Shown here: positions 34,776 through 43,978 of the stretch, one piece after another | Layout: every line of letters starts with the position of its first letter | Numbering within the stretch: position 1 is the first letter of the stretch | Origin: JBELMB01 sp042088665 | GTDB lineage: Bacteria > Pseudomonadota > Alphaproteobacteria > Rhodobacterales > Rhodobacteraceae | Length of the DNA stretch: 64,000 bases | NCBI GenBank assembly: GCA_042088665.1 | Contig: JBELMB010000004.1 | Coordinates: forward strand, 1-64,000 | Direction: 5' to 3' | The notes under the pieces: generated by a model | What the model saw: the letters and a program-made list of their open reading frames with translations, nothing else | The model's database searches: none | What the model was told of the DNA's origin: nothing | Translations under genes and position numbers: made by a program

Positions 34776-34967
34776 GGGCGGATGTCTACCACAAGGAGGC
34801 GGGCGCCGAGAGTATTGAAATTATGACTTTAAAAGAAGGCCACAGTCCTCATATGGTAGCCCACAGCGAATGTTTTTTCAAATAGGCATTGCACGGGCAA
34901 CGGGTTTTTGACGTTGCTCGGGGGCATGTCTGGGGTACACTCACTTTAGATCACGTCAGGTTCACCG
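34776..34967. promoter_or_regulatory. Divergent promoter region of the vgrG island
   Basis: These 192 bases separate the adaptor-like gene from vgrG and must carry promoters for both. A TTGACG hexamer lies at 34908-34913, but no good -10 at 17-base spacing follows it towards vgrG. The local sequence is more AT-rich than the flanking genes. Confidence 0.4.
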
Positions 34968-37304
34968 ATGCCTTTTAAACAAGATCTCCGAATGGGGCAG
35001 TTGAAGACCACGCTTGGTCCGGACGCCCTGGTGCTGCAACGCTTCGAAGGCGTGGACCGGATGAACGGTCTGTTCGACTACCATGTTGCGTGCCTTTCTG
35101 CCGATCCAAATGTCGATTTCGACGCCCTGCTGGGCACCCATGCCACCGTCAAACTGATTGGTCAGGACGGGGCGGACAACTTCTTTGACGGGCTGGTCAC
35201 AGAGGCGCGCTGGATCGGCGATGGCGATGGCGGCAGCCGCTATGAACTGGTGCTCCAGCCCTGGTTCTGGCTCACGACACTAAAGCGCAACCAGAGGATT
35301 TTCCACGAAAAAACGGTGATCGAGATCCTGCAGGAACTGCTGCAGCCCTATGGCTCTGCCGGCAGCGTGGTCGTGCAGTGCAACGAGACCTATCCGACGC
35401 TGGAATACACCGTTCAGTACCGGGAAACGGATTTCAACTTTGCCTGCCGGATGATGGAACGGCACGGGATCAGCTATCACTTCAAACAGTCGGACGGCGC
35501 CCATGACATGGTGCTGACCGACAGCGCCGAAGTGCACACAGCCCACGGTGATTTCCCGGTAAAGCCCTATGTCGGCCACCATCAGGAAGACAAGGAACAC
35601 CTCTGGGAATGGCGGCCCGAGCGGCGCATGGTCACGGGCGCGATCCGCATGACGGATTACAACTTCAAGACGCCGACCGTCGCGATGGAGAAGGACCAGC
35701 AAGGCACGGCCTCTTATGAACACGGCCAGATCGAGAGCTTTGACTGGCCGGGCGACTACCTCGATCCGGGGCGCGGCGCCCAGTTGGCGCAGCTGCGGCT
35801 GAAGCGCGAACAGGGTCAGGACAAGCGCTACGAATCGCTTGGCGACATCACCGGTCTGCGCGCGGGCCTGAAGATCACCATCGCAGGCGACAGCGAGAAT
35901 GTGCCCGGCAAGGGAGAGGACTTCCTCTGCCTCGTGGCGCACCACAGCTATACCTCCGACAACTACCGCTCCGGCGGGACGGCTGGCGACGGGTTTGCCT
36001 ATACGGGGCGCTACGTCTTCATGCCCGCGACCGCGCCCATGGCGCCGGACCTCAAGACCCGGCATGCGGATGTGCGCGGGCCGATGACCGCCGTGGTGGT
36101 GGGGGCCGAAGGCGAAGAGATCGACTGCGACGAACATGGCCGCATCCTTGTGATGTTCCCCTGGGACATCAATCAGTCGGTGTCGATGCGCTGCCGCGTG
36201 GCCCAGAACTGGGCTGGCGGCGGCTGGGGCGGCATGATCGTGCCCCGCATCGGCATGGAGGTGCTGGTCGAGTTCCTCAACGGCGACCCGGATTTCCCGC
36301 TGGTCACCGGCTGTGTCTACAATGGGCGCAACATGGCGGCCTATCCGCTGCCGCAGCACAAGACCAAATCGGTCTTTCGTACCGACACGCACAAGGGCAA
36401 CGGCTTCAACGAAGTGGTCTTTGAGGATGAACTGGGCGAAGAGCACATCGCCTTCAAGGCGCAAAAGGACATGTCGCGGCTGGTGCTGAACGATTCGATC
36501 AGCCGGGTGAAACGGCATGACATCGAATCGGTCGGGGCCAACAAGATGGTCGAGGTCGGCAACAACTTCAAAGTGGACGCAGGCGGCTCGGTGAACTTTA
36601 CCGTTGGCGGCACCGGCCCGCAGGCAAAACAGCTGCTGAGCGGTCTGTCCGGGCTCGCCGGCAAGACCAAGACGCTGATCAGCCAGGGCCTGTCCAAGGG
36701 CGGTGGCAGTTCCGGCGGCGGGGCCGGGAAATGGTCGAGCTCTGTCGGCCAGTCAAAGCTGGGCTTTATCGGCGGCGAGGGCAGCTCTGGCCGCAGCGGG
36801 ATGCGCGACGCGGATGAGACCGGGTCGGACGGCAACCACAAGCTGCGCGAAGACGGCACCAAGCTCGGCCAGAGCGGCTACAGCCTGTTCGAGACCCCCG
36901 GCACGATGAACACCATGGCGTCGAACTTTCGGTCTGACACCACCGGCGTGGCCTCCGCGGAACAGGTCGGCGTCACCAAGGTGTTGAACGTCGGCGGCGC
37001 GCTGATGGAACAGGTCGGCAAGGAGATGCACACAACCGTCGGCCAGAAGCAGACAAACACCGTCGGCCAGTCGATCCTGAACCAGACGATGAAGCACACG
37101 CTGATCGCGACGCAGAAATTCACCATCGCAGCGCCCGGCGGCTCGATCGAGATCGACATGAGCGGCATGACGATCAAGGCCTTCCAGCTGAAGATCCTGT
37201 GCCCCTCGGTGGACTTCAACCCGGGCGCGCCGAGTCAGGCGGCGGTCCTCATGGCGCAGCAAGCCTTTGCAGAACAATGCCAAGGCACGGCGGGGAACAA
37301 CTGA
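34968..37304 (+). CDS. vgrG: T6SS spike protein VgrG (TssI)
   Basis: VgrG trimers form the puncturing spike at the tip of the Hcp tube. The 778-residue protein has the gp27-like part (ALVLQRFEGVDRMNGLFDY, VTEARWIGDGDGGSRYELVLQPWFW, in parts), the gp5 OB domain (YVFMPATAPMAP to RIGMEVLVEFLNGDPDFPLVTGCVYN), and a C-terminal region with a Gly/Ser-rich insert (about 560-615) and a beta-helix-like end with EMHTTVGQKQTNTVGQS. It has no obvious fused toxin domain. Its stop overlaps the start of the DUF4123 gene (TGATG). Confidence 0.97.
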   Translation: MPFKQDLRMGQLKTTLGPDALVLQRFEGVDRMNGLFDYHVACLSADPNVDFDALLGTHATVKLIGQDGADNFFDGLVTEARWIGDGDGGSRYELVLQPWFWLTTLKRNQRIFHEKTVIEILQELLQPYGSAGSVVVQCNETYPTLEYTVQYRETDFNFACRMMERHGISYHFKQSDGAHDMVLTDSAEVHTAHGDFPVKPYVGHHQEDKEHLWEWRPERRMVTGAIRMTDYNFKTPTVAMEKDQQGTASYEHGQIESFDWPGDYLDPGRGAQLAQLRLKREQGQDKRYESLGDITGLRAGLKITIAGDSENVPGKGEDFLCLVAHHSYTSDNYRSGGTAGDGFAYTGRYVFMPATAPMAPDLKTRHADVRGPMTAVVVGAEGEEIDCDEHGRILVMFPWDINQSVSMRCRVAQNWAGGGWGGMIVPRIGMEVLVEFLNGDPDFPLVTGCVYNGRNMAAYPLPQHKTKSVFRTDTHKGNGFNEVVFEDELGEEHIAFKAQKDMSRLVLNDSISRVKRHDIESVGANKMVEVGNNFKVDAGGSVNFTVGGTGPQAKQLLSGLSGLAGKTKTLISQGLSKGGGSSGGGAGKWSSSVGQSKLGFIGGEGSSGRSGMRDADETGSDGNHKLREDGTKLGQSGYSLFETPGTMNTMASNFRSDTTGVASAEQVGVTKVLNVGGALMEQVGKEMHTTVGQKQTNTVGQSILNQTMKHTLIATQKFTIAAPGGSIEIDMSGMTIKAFQLKILCPSVDFNPGAPSQAAVLMAQQAFAEQCQGTAGNN

Positions 37305-37900
37305 TGACGGACGTTGTGGTGCATATGTCCGATCCGGCAGAAAGCCCGGACGAGGCGCTGGCAACCGCGCTTCTGAAAGCGCGGCGCGAAGGCCAGCAGG
37401 TCTATTTGCTGGTGGATGCCAGCCGCTCTCCGGCGATCCAGTTCGTGATCGAGACGCTGACCGACGAGGGGCTGTGCCTCTTTGATGGACAGGCCTTCGA
37501 GGATCTGTCGGGCTTTGCGCCGTGGCTGGTGCCCCTGTCGCTTGAGAACGACGGCGTGTTTTCGTGGTTCATGGACAACGGCTGGGGCAAGGACTGGGGC
37601 CTGTTCCTGATTGCCGGAACGGATGCGCGGCGGGTGAAAACCTCGCTGAAGCGCGCTCTGCGGGTGCAGACCGAAGACAATCAGGAATTGTTCTTCAAAT
37701 TCTACCGACCCGGTGTCTTCAACACCTACCTGCCCGCGCTTGAACCGCAGCAATCGGTCTATGTGATGCGCGACCTCGTGCAGGTCTGGGCCGAAGATGC
37801 CGACAACCCGGCGCTTGTGCACCGTTTCGCCGTGCGCGAGGGAACGCTGCGCCGGGCCGATCTGATGCTGAACGTGGTCGATGAGGTCGCGGAGGCCTGA
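37304..37900 (+). CDS. DUF4123 effector chaperone
   Basis: DUF4123 proteins are chaperones that load effectors onto VgrG. The 198-residue protein has YLLVDASRSPAIQFVIETL, LCLFDGQAFEDLSGFAPWLVPL, GWGKDWGLFL and the FFKFYRPGVFNTYLPAL block typical of the family. Its ATG shares one base with the vgrG stop, so the two are coupled. The cargo is likely encoded in this island. Confidence 0.92.
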   Translation: MTDVVVHMSDPAESPDEALATALLKARREGQQVYLLVDASRSPAIQFVIETLTDEGLCLFDGQAFEDLSGFAPWLVPLSLENDGVFSWFMDNGWGKDWGLFLIAGTDARRVKTSLKRALRVQTEDNQELFFKFYRPGVFNTYLPALEPQQSVYVMRDLVQVWAEDADNPALVHRFAVREGTLRRADLMLNVVDEVAEA

Positions 37901-37947
37901 GCGCCGCACCGCAGCTTTCGACACCACAGAACATACAGGAGAGAAAC

Positions 37948-38292
37948 GTGGGACAACCGGTCTGCTGCATGGGTGACATGCACATCTGCAACATCACAAT
38001 CCCGCCCACCCCGGTCTCTCCGGCGGTCAAACACCTTGGGGGACCCGTGGTCCAGCCGGGGCAGGCGATTGTCCGGATAATGGGGCGCCCGGTGGCCGTG
38101 GTCTCCGGCATGACCATCTGCATGAACCTGATCACCCCGCCCGGCGCGCCGCCGGTGCCGACCCCCGACCCGATGGTCAAGGGCTCCATGATGGTGCGCA
38201 TCACGAGCCTGCCGGTGATGCGGATCTCCGACATGTGCTCTCACGGTGGCACCATGTCGACAGGCAACCCGATGGTGAAGATCGCCATGTGA
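37948..38292 (+). CDS. PAAR-like spike-tip protein
   Basis: PAAR proteins sharpen the VgrG tip and can recruit toxins. The 114-residue protein starts with GTG after CAGGAGAG. It has QPVCCMGDMHICNI, VRIMGRPVAVVSGMTICMN, and the C-terminal repeat VRITSLPVMRISDMCSHGG ending GNPMVKI, the PAAR pattern of G-x-P plus Cys and His metal ligands. There is no C-terminal toxin extension, so any toxin must be separate. Confidence 0.88.
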   Translation: MGQPVCCMGDMHICNITIPPTPVSPAVKHLGGPVVQPGQAIVRIMGRPVAVVSGMTICMNLITPPGAPPVPTPDPMVKGSMMVRITSLPVMRISDMCSHGGTMSTGNPMVKIAM

Positions 38293-38369
38293 TCCCCCGC
38301 GTCCCGGACCTGCACGGCAGGGCAGGGCGCGCCTCGGTTGACAGCCAGCGACAGAACCGCTTTACGTAA

Positions 38370-38398
38370 CGCCGCCCGCCGATCCGGGCGGCGATTTT
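38370..38398 (+). terminator. Terminator after the vgrG-PAAR operon
   Basis: A perfect 9-base-pair hairpin, CGCCGCCCG (38370-38378) and CGGGCGGCG (38385-38393), followed by ATTTTC. It separates the vgrG operon from the ialB-type gene that starts 19 bases later. Confidence 0.8.
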
Positions 38399-38416
38399 CA
38401 TCAAAGAGGTTTGTCC

Positions 38417-38932
38417 ATGTCGCTGCGTTCCTTCGCTTTTGCTGCTTTCGGGCTGTTCGCCGCAGCACCCGCCCTGGCCCAGGATGCCGTGGCCAATGGC
38501 GCCCGCTTTGGTGCATGGACGGTCTCTTGCGAAGCCTTGGGCAAGGATCGCACCGCCTGCGTCCTCGTCCAGCGCCTGAACCGCGACAGCGACGGGGCGT
38601 TCATCGCGCAGATGCTCGCCTTCTGGTCGGCAGACGGGACCAAGGCCTATGTCGGCGCCCGCGTCCCGACGGGCGCTTACCTGCCCACGGGTTTCGCCAT
38701 TCAGGCCCCCGGCGCAGAGCAAAGCGTGCCCTTCATCTGGCAGTCCTGCAATGGCACCATCTGCGAAGCCCTGCGCGAGATCGATGTCGAAGCGATGGGG
38801 GCCTTTGACACCACCGAGGGCGCAGTTCTGGGCCGTTTTCGGCCACGTCTGGGGATGGAGCCGCTGGTGTTCAGCTTCTCCATGCAGGGCGTGACCGACG
38901 GATTGGTGGCACTGTTTCCCGACAGCGAGTAA
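38417..38932 (+). CDS. Invasion-associated locus B (IalB)-family secreted protein
   Basis: A 171-residue exported protein. The signal peptide runs to AAPALAQ. The IalB pattern follows: FGAWTVSCEALGKDRTACVLVQRL, MLAFWS, VPTGAYLPTGFAIQ and the Cys pair in WQSCNGTICEAL. The role is not settled; the family is common in the envelopes of alphaproteobacteria. The ATG at 38417 follows AAAGAGGT; an in-frame TTG two codons upstream is less likely. Confidence 0.9.
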   Translation: MSLRSFAFAAFGLFAAAPALAQDAVANGARFGAWTVSCEALGKDRTACVLVQRLNRDSDGAFIAQMLAFWSADGTKAYVGARVPTGAYLPTGFAIQAPGAEQSVPFIWQSCNGTICEALREIDVEAMGAFDTTEGAVLGRFRPRLGMEPLVFSFSMQGVTDGLVALFPDSE

Positions 38933-39096
38933 CGGCCCCGCCTTTGGCGGTCCACCGGCGACCCGCAGGTATGTCTGAACTGGTGTGACCCCTGTAAGGC
39001 GCTGAAATACAGCGACATCCGTTAGGCTCTGTCTTCCGGGCATTCAGGATTGGCGACATGCGCGCGTATCGGCCTTCTCCCTCCGGGCAGGCTGGC

Positions 39097-39357
39097 TCAC
39101 GGCCCGATCTCGAACAGCTTGTCGCGCCCGGTTTCCCCGCGCAACAGGCGCAGCCGTGACTTGGGCACCCCCAACGCCTTGGCGAGGATCTTGATCACGG
39201 CGCGGTTCGCCTTGCCCTTCTCTGGTGCCGCGGTGACGGTGATCCGCAACCCATCCGGACCACGGCTGAGTCCATCCCGCCGCGCCGAGGGCGTGACCCG
39301 ACACCACAGCCGCGCACCGGCATGCGCAAGGTCGGACAGATCGGGCAAGTCCTGCAT
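39097..39357 (-). CDS. DUF167/YggU-family protein
   Basis: An 86-residue cytoplasmic protein with the YggU pattern: ARLWCRVTPSARRDGL, DGLRITVTAAPEKGKANRAVI, LAKALGVPKSRLRLLRGETGRDK. The function of the family is not established. The ATG at 39357 is chosen because the family begins close to the hydrophilic start seen here; the longer frame upstream is not conserved-looking. It converges with the ialB gene and is divergent from the nitroreductase gene. Confidence 0.92.
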   Translation of the reverse strand: MQDLPDLSDLAHAGARLWCRVTPSARRDGLSRGPDGLRITVTAAPEKGKANRAVIKILAKALGVPKSRLRLLRGETGRDKLFEIGP

Positions 39358-39550
39358 CCCCTCAGCTTTCCCTGTTGAAACCGGGCCGGTCAACGCCTTC
39401 ATTAAGAGCGCGTCCCCGTGAACCGGTTTGCACCGGCGCCGGGCGGCGCGTACCCCTTCGCCAAGGGACCCCGTCGCCGCGTGACCCGCCACCGCGTGTT
39501 CCGCCGCCGGGCGTCCCGCCCCAAGAAGGCCCTGCAAGATGGAGAGGCGC

Positions 39551-40147
39551 ATGCCCACCCCCAACCCTGACGCCATGGCGTTTCTGCTGACCCGCCGCTC
39601 GCGCCCTGCCAAGACGCTCACCGGCCCCGGTCCCGACCGGAGCGCGCTGGAACGGATCCTGACCGCCGCCGCGCGCTCTCCCGATCATGGCAAGCTGGAA
39701 CCATGGCGCTTTGTCGTCCTGACGGGGGAGGCGCTGGACCGCATGGCCGACGAAGTGGCCAAGGCCGGTGCCCGTCTGGGCAAATCCGAGGCGGACATCG
39801 TCAAGGCGCAGGATGCCTATCGCAAGGCGCCGATCTGCGTGGCCGTGATCGAAGTGCAGAAACCCTCCGAAAAGATCCCCGCGATCGAGATGACCTATTC
39901 CGCCGGAGCCGTCTGCCTCGCGCTTTTGAACGCGGCGCTGGCCGAGGGTTGGGGCGCCAACTGGTTGTCCGGCTGGGCGAGTCATGACCGGGGGTTCGTC
40001 GAGGCCGCACTGGGCCTCGCACCTCGGGATGGGGCCCTGCCCTACGAACGGGTGGCCGGACTGATCCACATTGGAACCGAAACCGCACCACCGCCGGAAC
40101 GGCCCCGCCCCGACCTTGCCCAGATCACCACCTGGGTGACGGCATGA
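39551..40147 (+). CDS. Nitroreductase-family protein (YdjA-like)
   Basis: A 198-residue FMN-dependent oxidoreductase. The family blocks are FLLTRRSRPAKTL, LERILTAAARSPDHGKLEPWRFVVL, YSAGAVCLALLNAALAEGWGANWLSGW and an end with VAGLIHIGT. The short length and the position of the RxSRP motif match YdjA-type enzymes. GAGAGG precedes the ATG. Its stop overlaps the start of the EI24-like gene (ATGA). Confidence 0.93.
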   Translation: MPTPNPDAMAFLLTRRSRPAKTLTGPGPDRSALERILTAAARSPDHGKLEPWRFVVLTGEALDRMADEVAKAGARLGKSEADIVKAQDAYRKAPICVAVIEVQKPSEKIPAIEMTYSAGAVCLALLNAALAEGWGANWLSGWASHDRGFVEAALGLAPRDGALPYERVAGLIHIGTETAPPPERPRPDLAQITTWVTA

Positions 40148-40851
40148 TCTTCGAGGCGTTCTTCAAGGCCCTCGGCCAGATGGGCGATCCCCGGTTCCGC
40201 GGCGTTCTGCTGCGGGCCATCGGGATCACGCTCCTCGTGCTTTTCGGGTTCAGCGCACTCATGGTCTGGGGCGCGGGCTGGCTGGTCGGCGACAGCCTGA
40301 CCCTCCCCTGGGTGGGAGAGATCACCTGGGTCGACAATGTCCTCAGCTGGGCCATGGTGCCGGTGACAATGGTGCTGTCGATGGTGCTGATGGTGCCGGT
40401 CGCCTCTGCCGTGACGGGCCTCTTTCTCGAAGAAGTCGCGCAGGCGGTGGAGGACCGGCACTACCCGCATCTCGGCCCGGCCAGCCCCGTCAGCTTCGCC
40501 GAAGGCCTGCAGGATTCGATCGGCTTTCTGGGTACGATGGCGCTGGCCAATCTCGTGGCGCTGGTGCTCTACGTGCTCTTCGTGCCGCTGGCACCGTTCA
40601 TCTTCTGGGGCCTGAACGGCTTTCTTCTGGGACGAGAGTACTTTGTGCTGGCGGCCATGCGCCGCGTCGGTCGGACCGCCGCGAAACAGCTTTTCCGCCG
40701 TCATGTGGCGACGATCTGGGCCGGGGGTGTGCTGATGGCGATGCCGCTGTCCGTGCCGCTGGTGAACCTGCTGGTGCCGGTGCTGGGGGCTGCCACCTTC
40801 ACGCATATCTTCCACCGGCTCACGCGCGCAGACGCCACGGCTCGGGCCTGA
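40144..40851 (+). CDS. EI24/CysZ-like membrane protein
   Basis: A 235-residue inner-membrane protein with about five hydrophobic segments, starting IFEAFFKALGQMGDPRFRGVLLRAI, then FLEEVAQAVEDRHYP and WGLNGFLLGREYFVLAAMRR. This layout matches EI24-domain proteins such as CysZ, a sulfate permease. No cysteine-synthesis gene is nearby, so sulfate transport cannot be claimed. Confidence 0.85.
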   Translation: MIFEAFFKALGQMGDPRFRGVLLRAIGITLLVLFGFSALMVWGAGWLVGDSLTLPWVGEITWVDNVLSWAMVPVTMVLSMVLMVPVASAVTGLFLEEVAQAVEDRHYPHLGPASPVSFAEGLQDSIGFLGTMALANLVALVLYVLFVPLAPFIFWGLNGFLLGREYFVLAAMRRVGRTAAKQLFRRHVATIWAGGVLMAMPLSVPLVNLLVPVLGAATFTHIFHRLTRADATARA

Positions 40852-40860
40852 GCGCTTGCG

Positions 40861-40916
40861 GCCCACCACCCCAGGCCCACCACCCCAGGCCGACCATCCC
40901 GGGCGCGCCATCCGGG
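40861..40916. repeat. 14-base tandem repeat, four copies
   Basis: The unit gcccaccaccccag is present twice exactly (40861-40874, 40875-40888), followed by two degenerate copies (40889-40902 and 40903-40916). It lies just after the EI24-like gene. Confidence 0.8.
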
Positions 40917-40956
40917 CGGGTGACACGAACAGCCCCGCCCGGCGCAACGGCGTGTA

Positions 40957-40976
40957 GGCCGGGGTTGACCCCGGCC
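40957..40976. terminator. Bidirectional hairpin between convergent genes
   Basis: A perfect hairpin of nine base pairs, GGCCGGGGT-TG-ACCCCGGCC, lies between the EI24-like gene and the convergent DUF1467 gene. There is no T-run on either side, so it may only be a weak terminator. Confidence 0.55.
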
Positions 40977-40980
40977 CGCC

Positions 40981-41268
40981 TCACTCTGCCGACAGCGGTT
41001 CCATCCGGTTGTACATCCAGCTGTCAATATCGCGCACCGTGATCACTTCGAAGATGATGATCGACGCGATGACCACCCACAGCACCGCCGCGATGGCCGT
41101 CGTCAACCAGGCCTTGCGCCTGAGGTTGTGCACTTCGGGGCTGCCCGCATGGGTCCCCGGCACCACGTCGCCCAGATCCCCCTGTGTCTTCAGCCGGATC
41201 GGGATCACGATCAGAAAGGTCATGAACCAGATCACCGCATATAACACCAGCGCAGAGGTCACACCCAT
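40981..41268 (-). CDS. DUF1467-family small membrane protein
   Basis: A 95-residue protein with two membrane helices (SALVLYAVIWFMTFLIVIPI and TTAIAAVLWVVIASIIIFEV) and the family motif LKTQGDLGDVVPGTHAGSP between them. Function unknown; common in Rhodobacterales. Its ATG overlaps the stop of the epimerase gene (TGATG), so the two are coupled. Confidence 0.92.
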   Translation of the reverse strand: MGVTSALVLYAVIWFMTFLIVIPIRLKTQGDLGDVVPGTHAGSPEVHNLRRKAWLTTAIAAVLWVVIASIIIFEVITVRDIDSWMYNRMEPLSAE

Positions 41269-41672
41269 CAGACCTGCTCCAGCTCGATCAGGCAGCCGTT
41301 GAAGTCCTTGGGATGCAGGAACAGAACCGGCTTGCCATGGGCGCCGATCTTCGGATCTCCCGTGCCCAGAACCCGCGCGCCGGTGCCCTTCAGATGATCG
41401 CGCGCCGCAATGATATCGTCGACCTCGTAGCAGATATGGTGGATCCCGCCCGCGGGGTTCTTTTCCAGAAAGCCATTGATCGGGCTGTTTTCACCCAGCG
41501 GATACAGCAGCTCGATCTTGGTGTTCGGCAGCTCGATAAAGATCACGGTCACACCGTGGTCGGGTTCGTCCTGCGGGGCGCCGACCGTGGCTCCCAGCGC
41601 GCCACGGTATTGCGCGGCCGCGGCCTCCAGATCCGGCACGGCGATGGCGACGTGGTTCAGGCGTCCGATCAT
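41268..41672 (-). CDS. mce: Methylmalonyl-CoA epimerase
   Basis: A 134-residue VOC-fold enzyme that interconverts (2S)- and (2R)-methylmalonyl-CoA in propionyl-CoA catabolism. Signatures are LNHVAIAVPDLEAAAAQYR, IELPNTKIELLYPLGENSPI, GGIHHICYEVDD and the last metal ligand in GCLIELEQ; the metal-binding His, His and Glu are present. AAGGAGA precedes the ATG at 41672. Confidence 0.95.
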   Translation of the reverse strand: MIGRLNHVAIAVPDLEAAAAQYRGALGATVGAPQDEPDHGVTVIFIELPNTKIELLYPLGENSPINGFLEKNPAGGIHHICYEVDDIIAARDHLKGTGARVLGTGDPKIGAHGKPVLFLHPKDFNGCLIELEQV

Positions 41673-41875
41673 GTCATCTCTCCTTCGTGGTTCGCCGTGG
41701 ATATGCCCTCGCGCCCGCGCAGCGGCAAGTGGTCCAGACCGCGCAGCGACAAGAGGCGCAGCACGCCCGCGCCGTTGCACCCGGGCCGCGCGTTAAAAGC
41801 CTTTGCCGACCTTAACCGCTTGTTCACCAGCTTCCGCCCATCATGCCCGTGACTCGTGACCCGGAGGGATGAGAC

Positions 41876-42592
41876 ATGGAAAAAAAAGACTACCTCGCCG
41901 CACACCTGCGACCCACGGCATCCCGACCGCTGCTCGGATTGACGGTGCTCGTGGTCGAGGACAGCCGCTTTTCATGTGATGCCATGCGCCTGTTGTGCCT
42001 GCGATCGGGGGCGCGCATCCGGCGGGCCGACTGCCTGAAATCCGCCCGGCGCCACCTGCAGGTTTACCGCCCCAGCGTGGTGATCGTGGACCTTGGCCTG
42101 CCCGATGGCTCCGGCGCGGAACTGATTTCGGAACTGTCCGTCGCCTGTCCGCGCGTCGACGTGGTGATCGGCACCTCCGGCGACAGCTTTGCCGAAGAGG
42201 TCGCGCTGGCCGCTGGCGCAGACGGCTTCCTGTCGAAGCCGGTCAGCTCGGTGATCACGTTCCAGAACACCGTCCTCTCCGCGCTTCCGCCAGAACGACA
42301 GCCCACGGGTCCGCGTCTGGTCAGCGACGATCCGATCCTGCCCGATCCGCTGGCCTATCGCGACGACATGGCGCATGCCGCCGACGTGCTCGACGACCGG
42401 GAGAATGAGCGCTCCATGAGCTATGTCACCCAGTTCCTCGCAGGCGTGGCGCGCAGCGCCGGGGATGGCCCCCTGCAAAAGGCCGCAGAGGATCTGGCCG
42501 AAGCGCGCCGCATGGGCCTGCCCACGCAATCCAACCTCGCGCGCGTCGCGGCCATGGTGCACGACAGGCTGACGGACCGCGTCGCGATCTAG
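41876..42592 (+). CDS. Orphan response regulator
   Basis: A 238-residue protein with an N-terminal receiver domain (VLVVEDSRFSCDAMRLL, phospho-acceptor D72 in VIVDLGLPDGSG, conserved Lys in GFLSKPV). The C-terminal 100 residues (DDPILPDPLAYRDDMAHAAD to the end) show no DNA-binding motif and look helical. No histidine kinase is adjacent. It may act by protein contact, as CheY-like or phosphorelay proteins do. Confidence 0.88.
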   Translation: MEKKDYLAAHLRPTASRPLLGLTVLVVEDSRFSCDAMRLLCLRSGARIRRADCLKSARRHLQVYRPSVVIVDLGLPDGSGAELISELSVACPRVDVVIGTSGDSFAEEVALAAGADGFLSKPVSSVITFQNTVLSALPPERQPTGPRLVSDDPILPDPLAYRDDMAHAADVLDDRENERSMSYVTQFLAGVARSAGDGPLQKAAEDLAEARRMGLPTQSNLARVAAMVHDRLTDRVAI

Positions 42593-42736
42593 CAACCCCC
42601 GGCAGTCCCGGATGACATGCGCAGCTATGCCACATGCCGCAGTGCGGTCCACGCTCTGGCCCGGAGCAGCCCTTGCCCGGGCAGGACACGGGGTGAGACC
42701 CCCCAAGGTCAGGCGTTTGCCCGATCACAAACACGG

Positions 42737-43975
42737 TCACAGCAACAGGCGCGGATCGCCCTCCATCTGCAATCCCGGAAAGAGGGAGGCTTCGATCACG
42801 TTGCGATCCAGCCCGAACAGCCCGTGGATCAGCCAGCCCAGATGCGCGCGCAAGTCCCGCGTCGGCATCAGATCGCGCCGGTCATAGAGGTCAGCCTCTG
42901 ACAGGCCGGGCCAGTCCCCGATCACACGCCCCCCCTTCAGCGCGCCACCCGCAAGGATCATCGCACCACCGGTGCCATGGTCCGTGCCCTGTGTGCCATT
43001 CATCCGCGCCGTGCGGCCAAACTCGGTGACCGCCACCACGGTCGTACGTTCCCAGCGGCGCGCGCCCAACTCTGCCTGCAACGTCAGGATGGCCTCTGAA
43101 ACGGCGCCAAGGGCCCGCCGCAAAGAGGCCTCCTGCCGCGCATGGGTGTCCCAGCCGTTGATCGAAAAGCTCGCGATGCTGGCATCCTTGCGCAACCGCT
43201 TGCCGGCGAATTCCGCCATGCGCTGCACCACGCTCTGGCCGCGGTTCGCCTGCATGTCGGCCACCATCTGTGACATCATCTCTTCGCTGCCGCCGTCCAG
43301 CATCAGCGCATCGCCGTCTTCTTCGGCAAGGGCAAAGGCCGCGTTCAGCGCCGCTGTCATGGCCGGATCGTCCTGCATGACCAGGCGCGCCAGCCGGATC
43401 GCCTGCGGTGACAGCGCAAGATCGGCCTCGGGCGACCAGCGCGTGATCGGCGCAGGCCCGCCAAGGATCGCCAAAGGATCGTTGCCGATCGCATAGGCGG
43501 TTTCCGCTGTCGCCTCCGGCAACTGTTGCACCAACCGGTTGAGCCAGCCGTCGCGCACGGCATCGAGGTCGGCGTTTTCCGGGATGCCCGCCTCCAGCAG
43601 ATCCTGCCCGTCAAAATGACTGCGCTTGTCGCGGTAAGGCGTCGACACCGCATGCACAAAGCTCAGCTGCCCCGCCCGCCACAGCGGCATCAGCGGATGC
43701 AGCCCCGGGTGCAGCGCAAAAAACCCGTCCAGATCCGCCGCGCCCGTCTCACCGCCGATCTCGGGCGTGCCGCGCAGGGCCGCAAAGGCCGGATCGCCGT
43801 AGGGGGCCACCACCGACAGCCCGTCCATCCCCCCGCGCAACACGATCACCACCAGCCGCTGGTCCCCCGGCACCGCGGCAAAGCTGACCGGGGTCACCAG
43901 CGGGCTCGCCGCGAGAGAGCAGCCAAGCACTGCGCTGCGACTCAGAAAGGCACGCCGGTTCAATGTCTTGTCCAT
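42737..43975 (-). CDS. DUF1501-family exported protein
   Basis: A 412-residue protein with a twin-arginine-like signal (LNRRAFLSRSAVLGCSLAAS). The family has a sulfatase/phosphatase-like core: LVVIVLRGGMDGLSVV, FALHPGLHPLMPLWRAGQLSFVHAVSTPYRDKRSHFDGQDLLE (in parts), WDTHARQ, and VVAVTEFGRTARMNGTQGTDHGTGG (in parts). The function is unproven. It is 3 bases after the DUF1800 gene, the usual partner. Confidence 0.93.
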   Translation of the reverse strand: MDKTLNRRAFLSRSAVLGCSLAASPLVTPVSFAAVPGDQRLVVIVLRGGMDGLSVVAPYGDPAFAALRGTPEIGGETGAADLDGFFALHPGLHPLMPLWRAGQLSFVHAVSTPYRDKRSHFDGQDLLEAGIPENADLDAVRDGWLNRLVQQLPEATAETAYAIGNDPLAILGGPAPITRWSPEADLALSPQAIRLARLVMQDDPAMTAALNAAFALAEEDGDALMLDGGSEEMMSQMVADMQANRGQSVVQRMAEFAGKRLRKDASIASFSINGWDTHARQEASLRRALGAVSEAILTLQAELGARRWERTTVVAVTEFGRTARMNGTQGTDHGTGGAMILAGGALKGGRVIGDWPGLSEADLYDRRDLMPTRDLRAHLGWLIHGLFGLDRNVIEASLFPGLQMEGDPRLLL

Positions 43976-43978
43976 GGG

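Noticed and set aside
34908..34941. Sigma-70 promoter for vgrG (TTGACG and TACACT)
   Set aside because: The spacing between hexamers is 22 bases, too long for a confident call.
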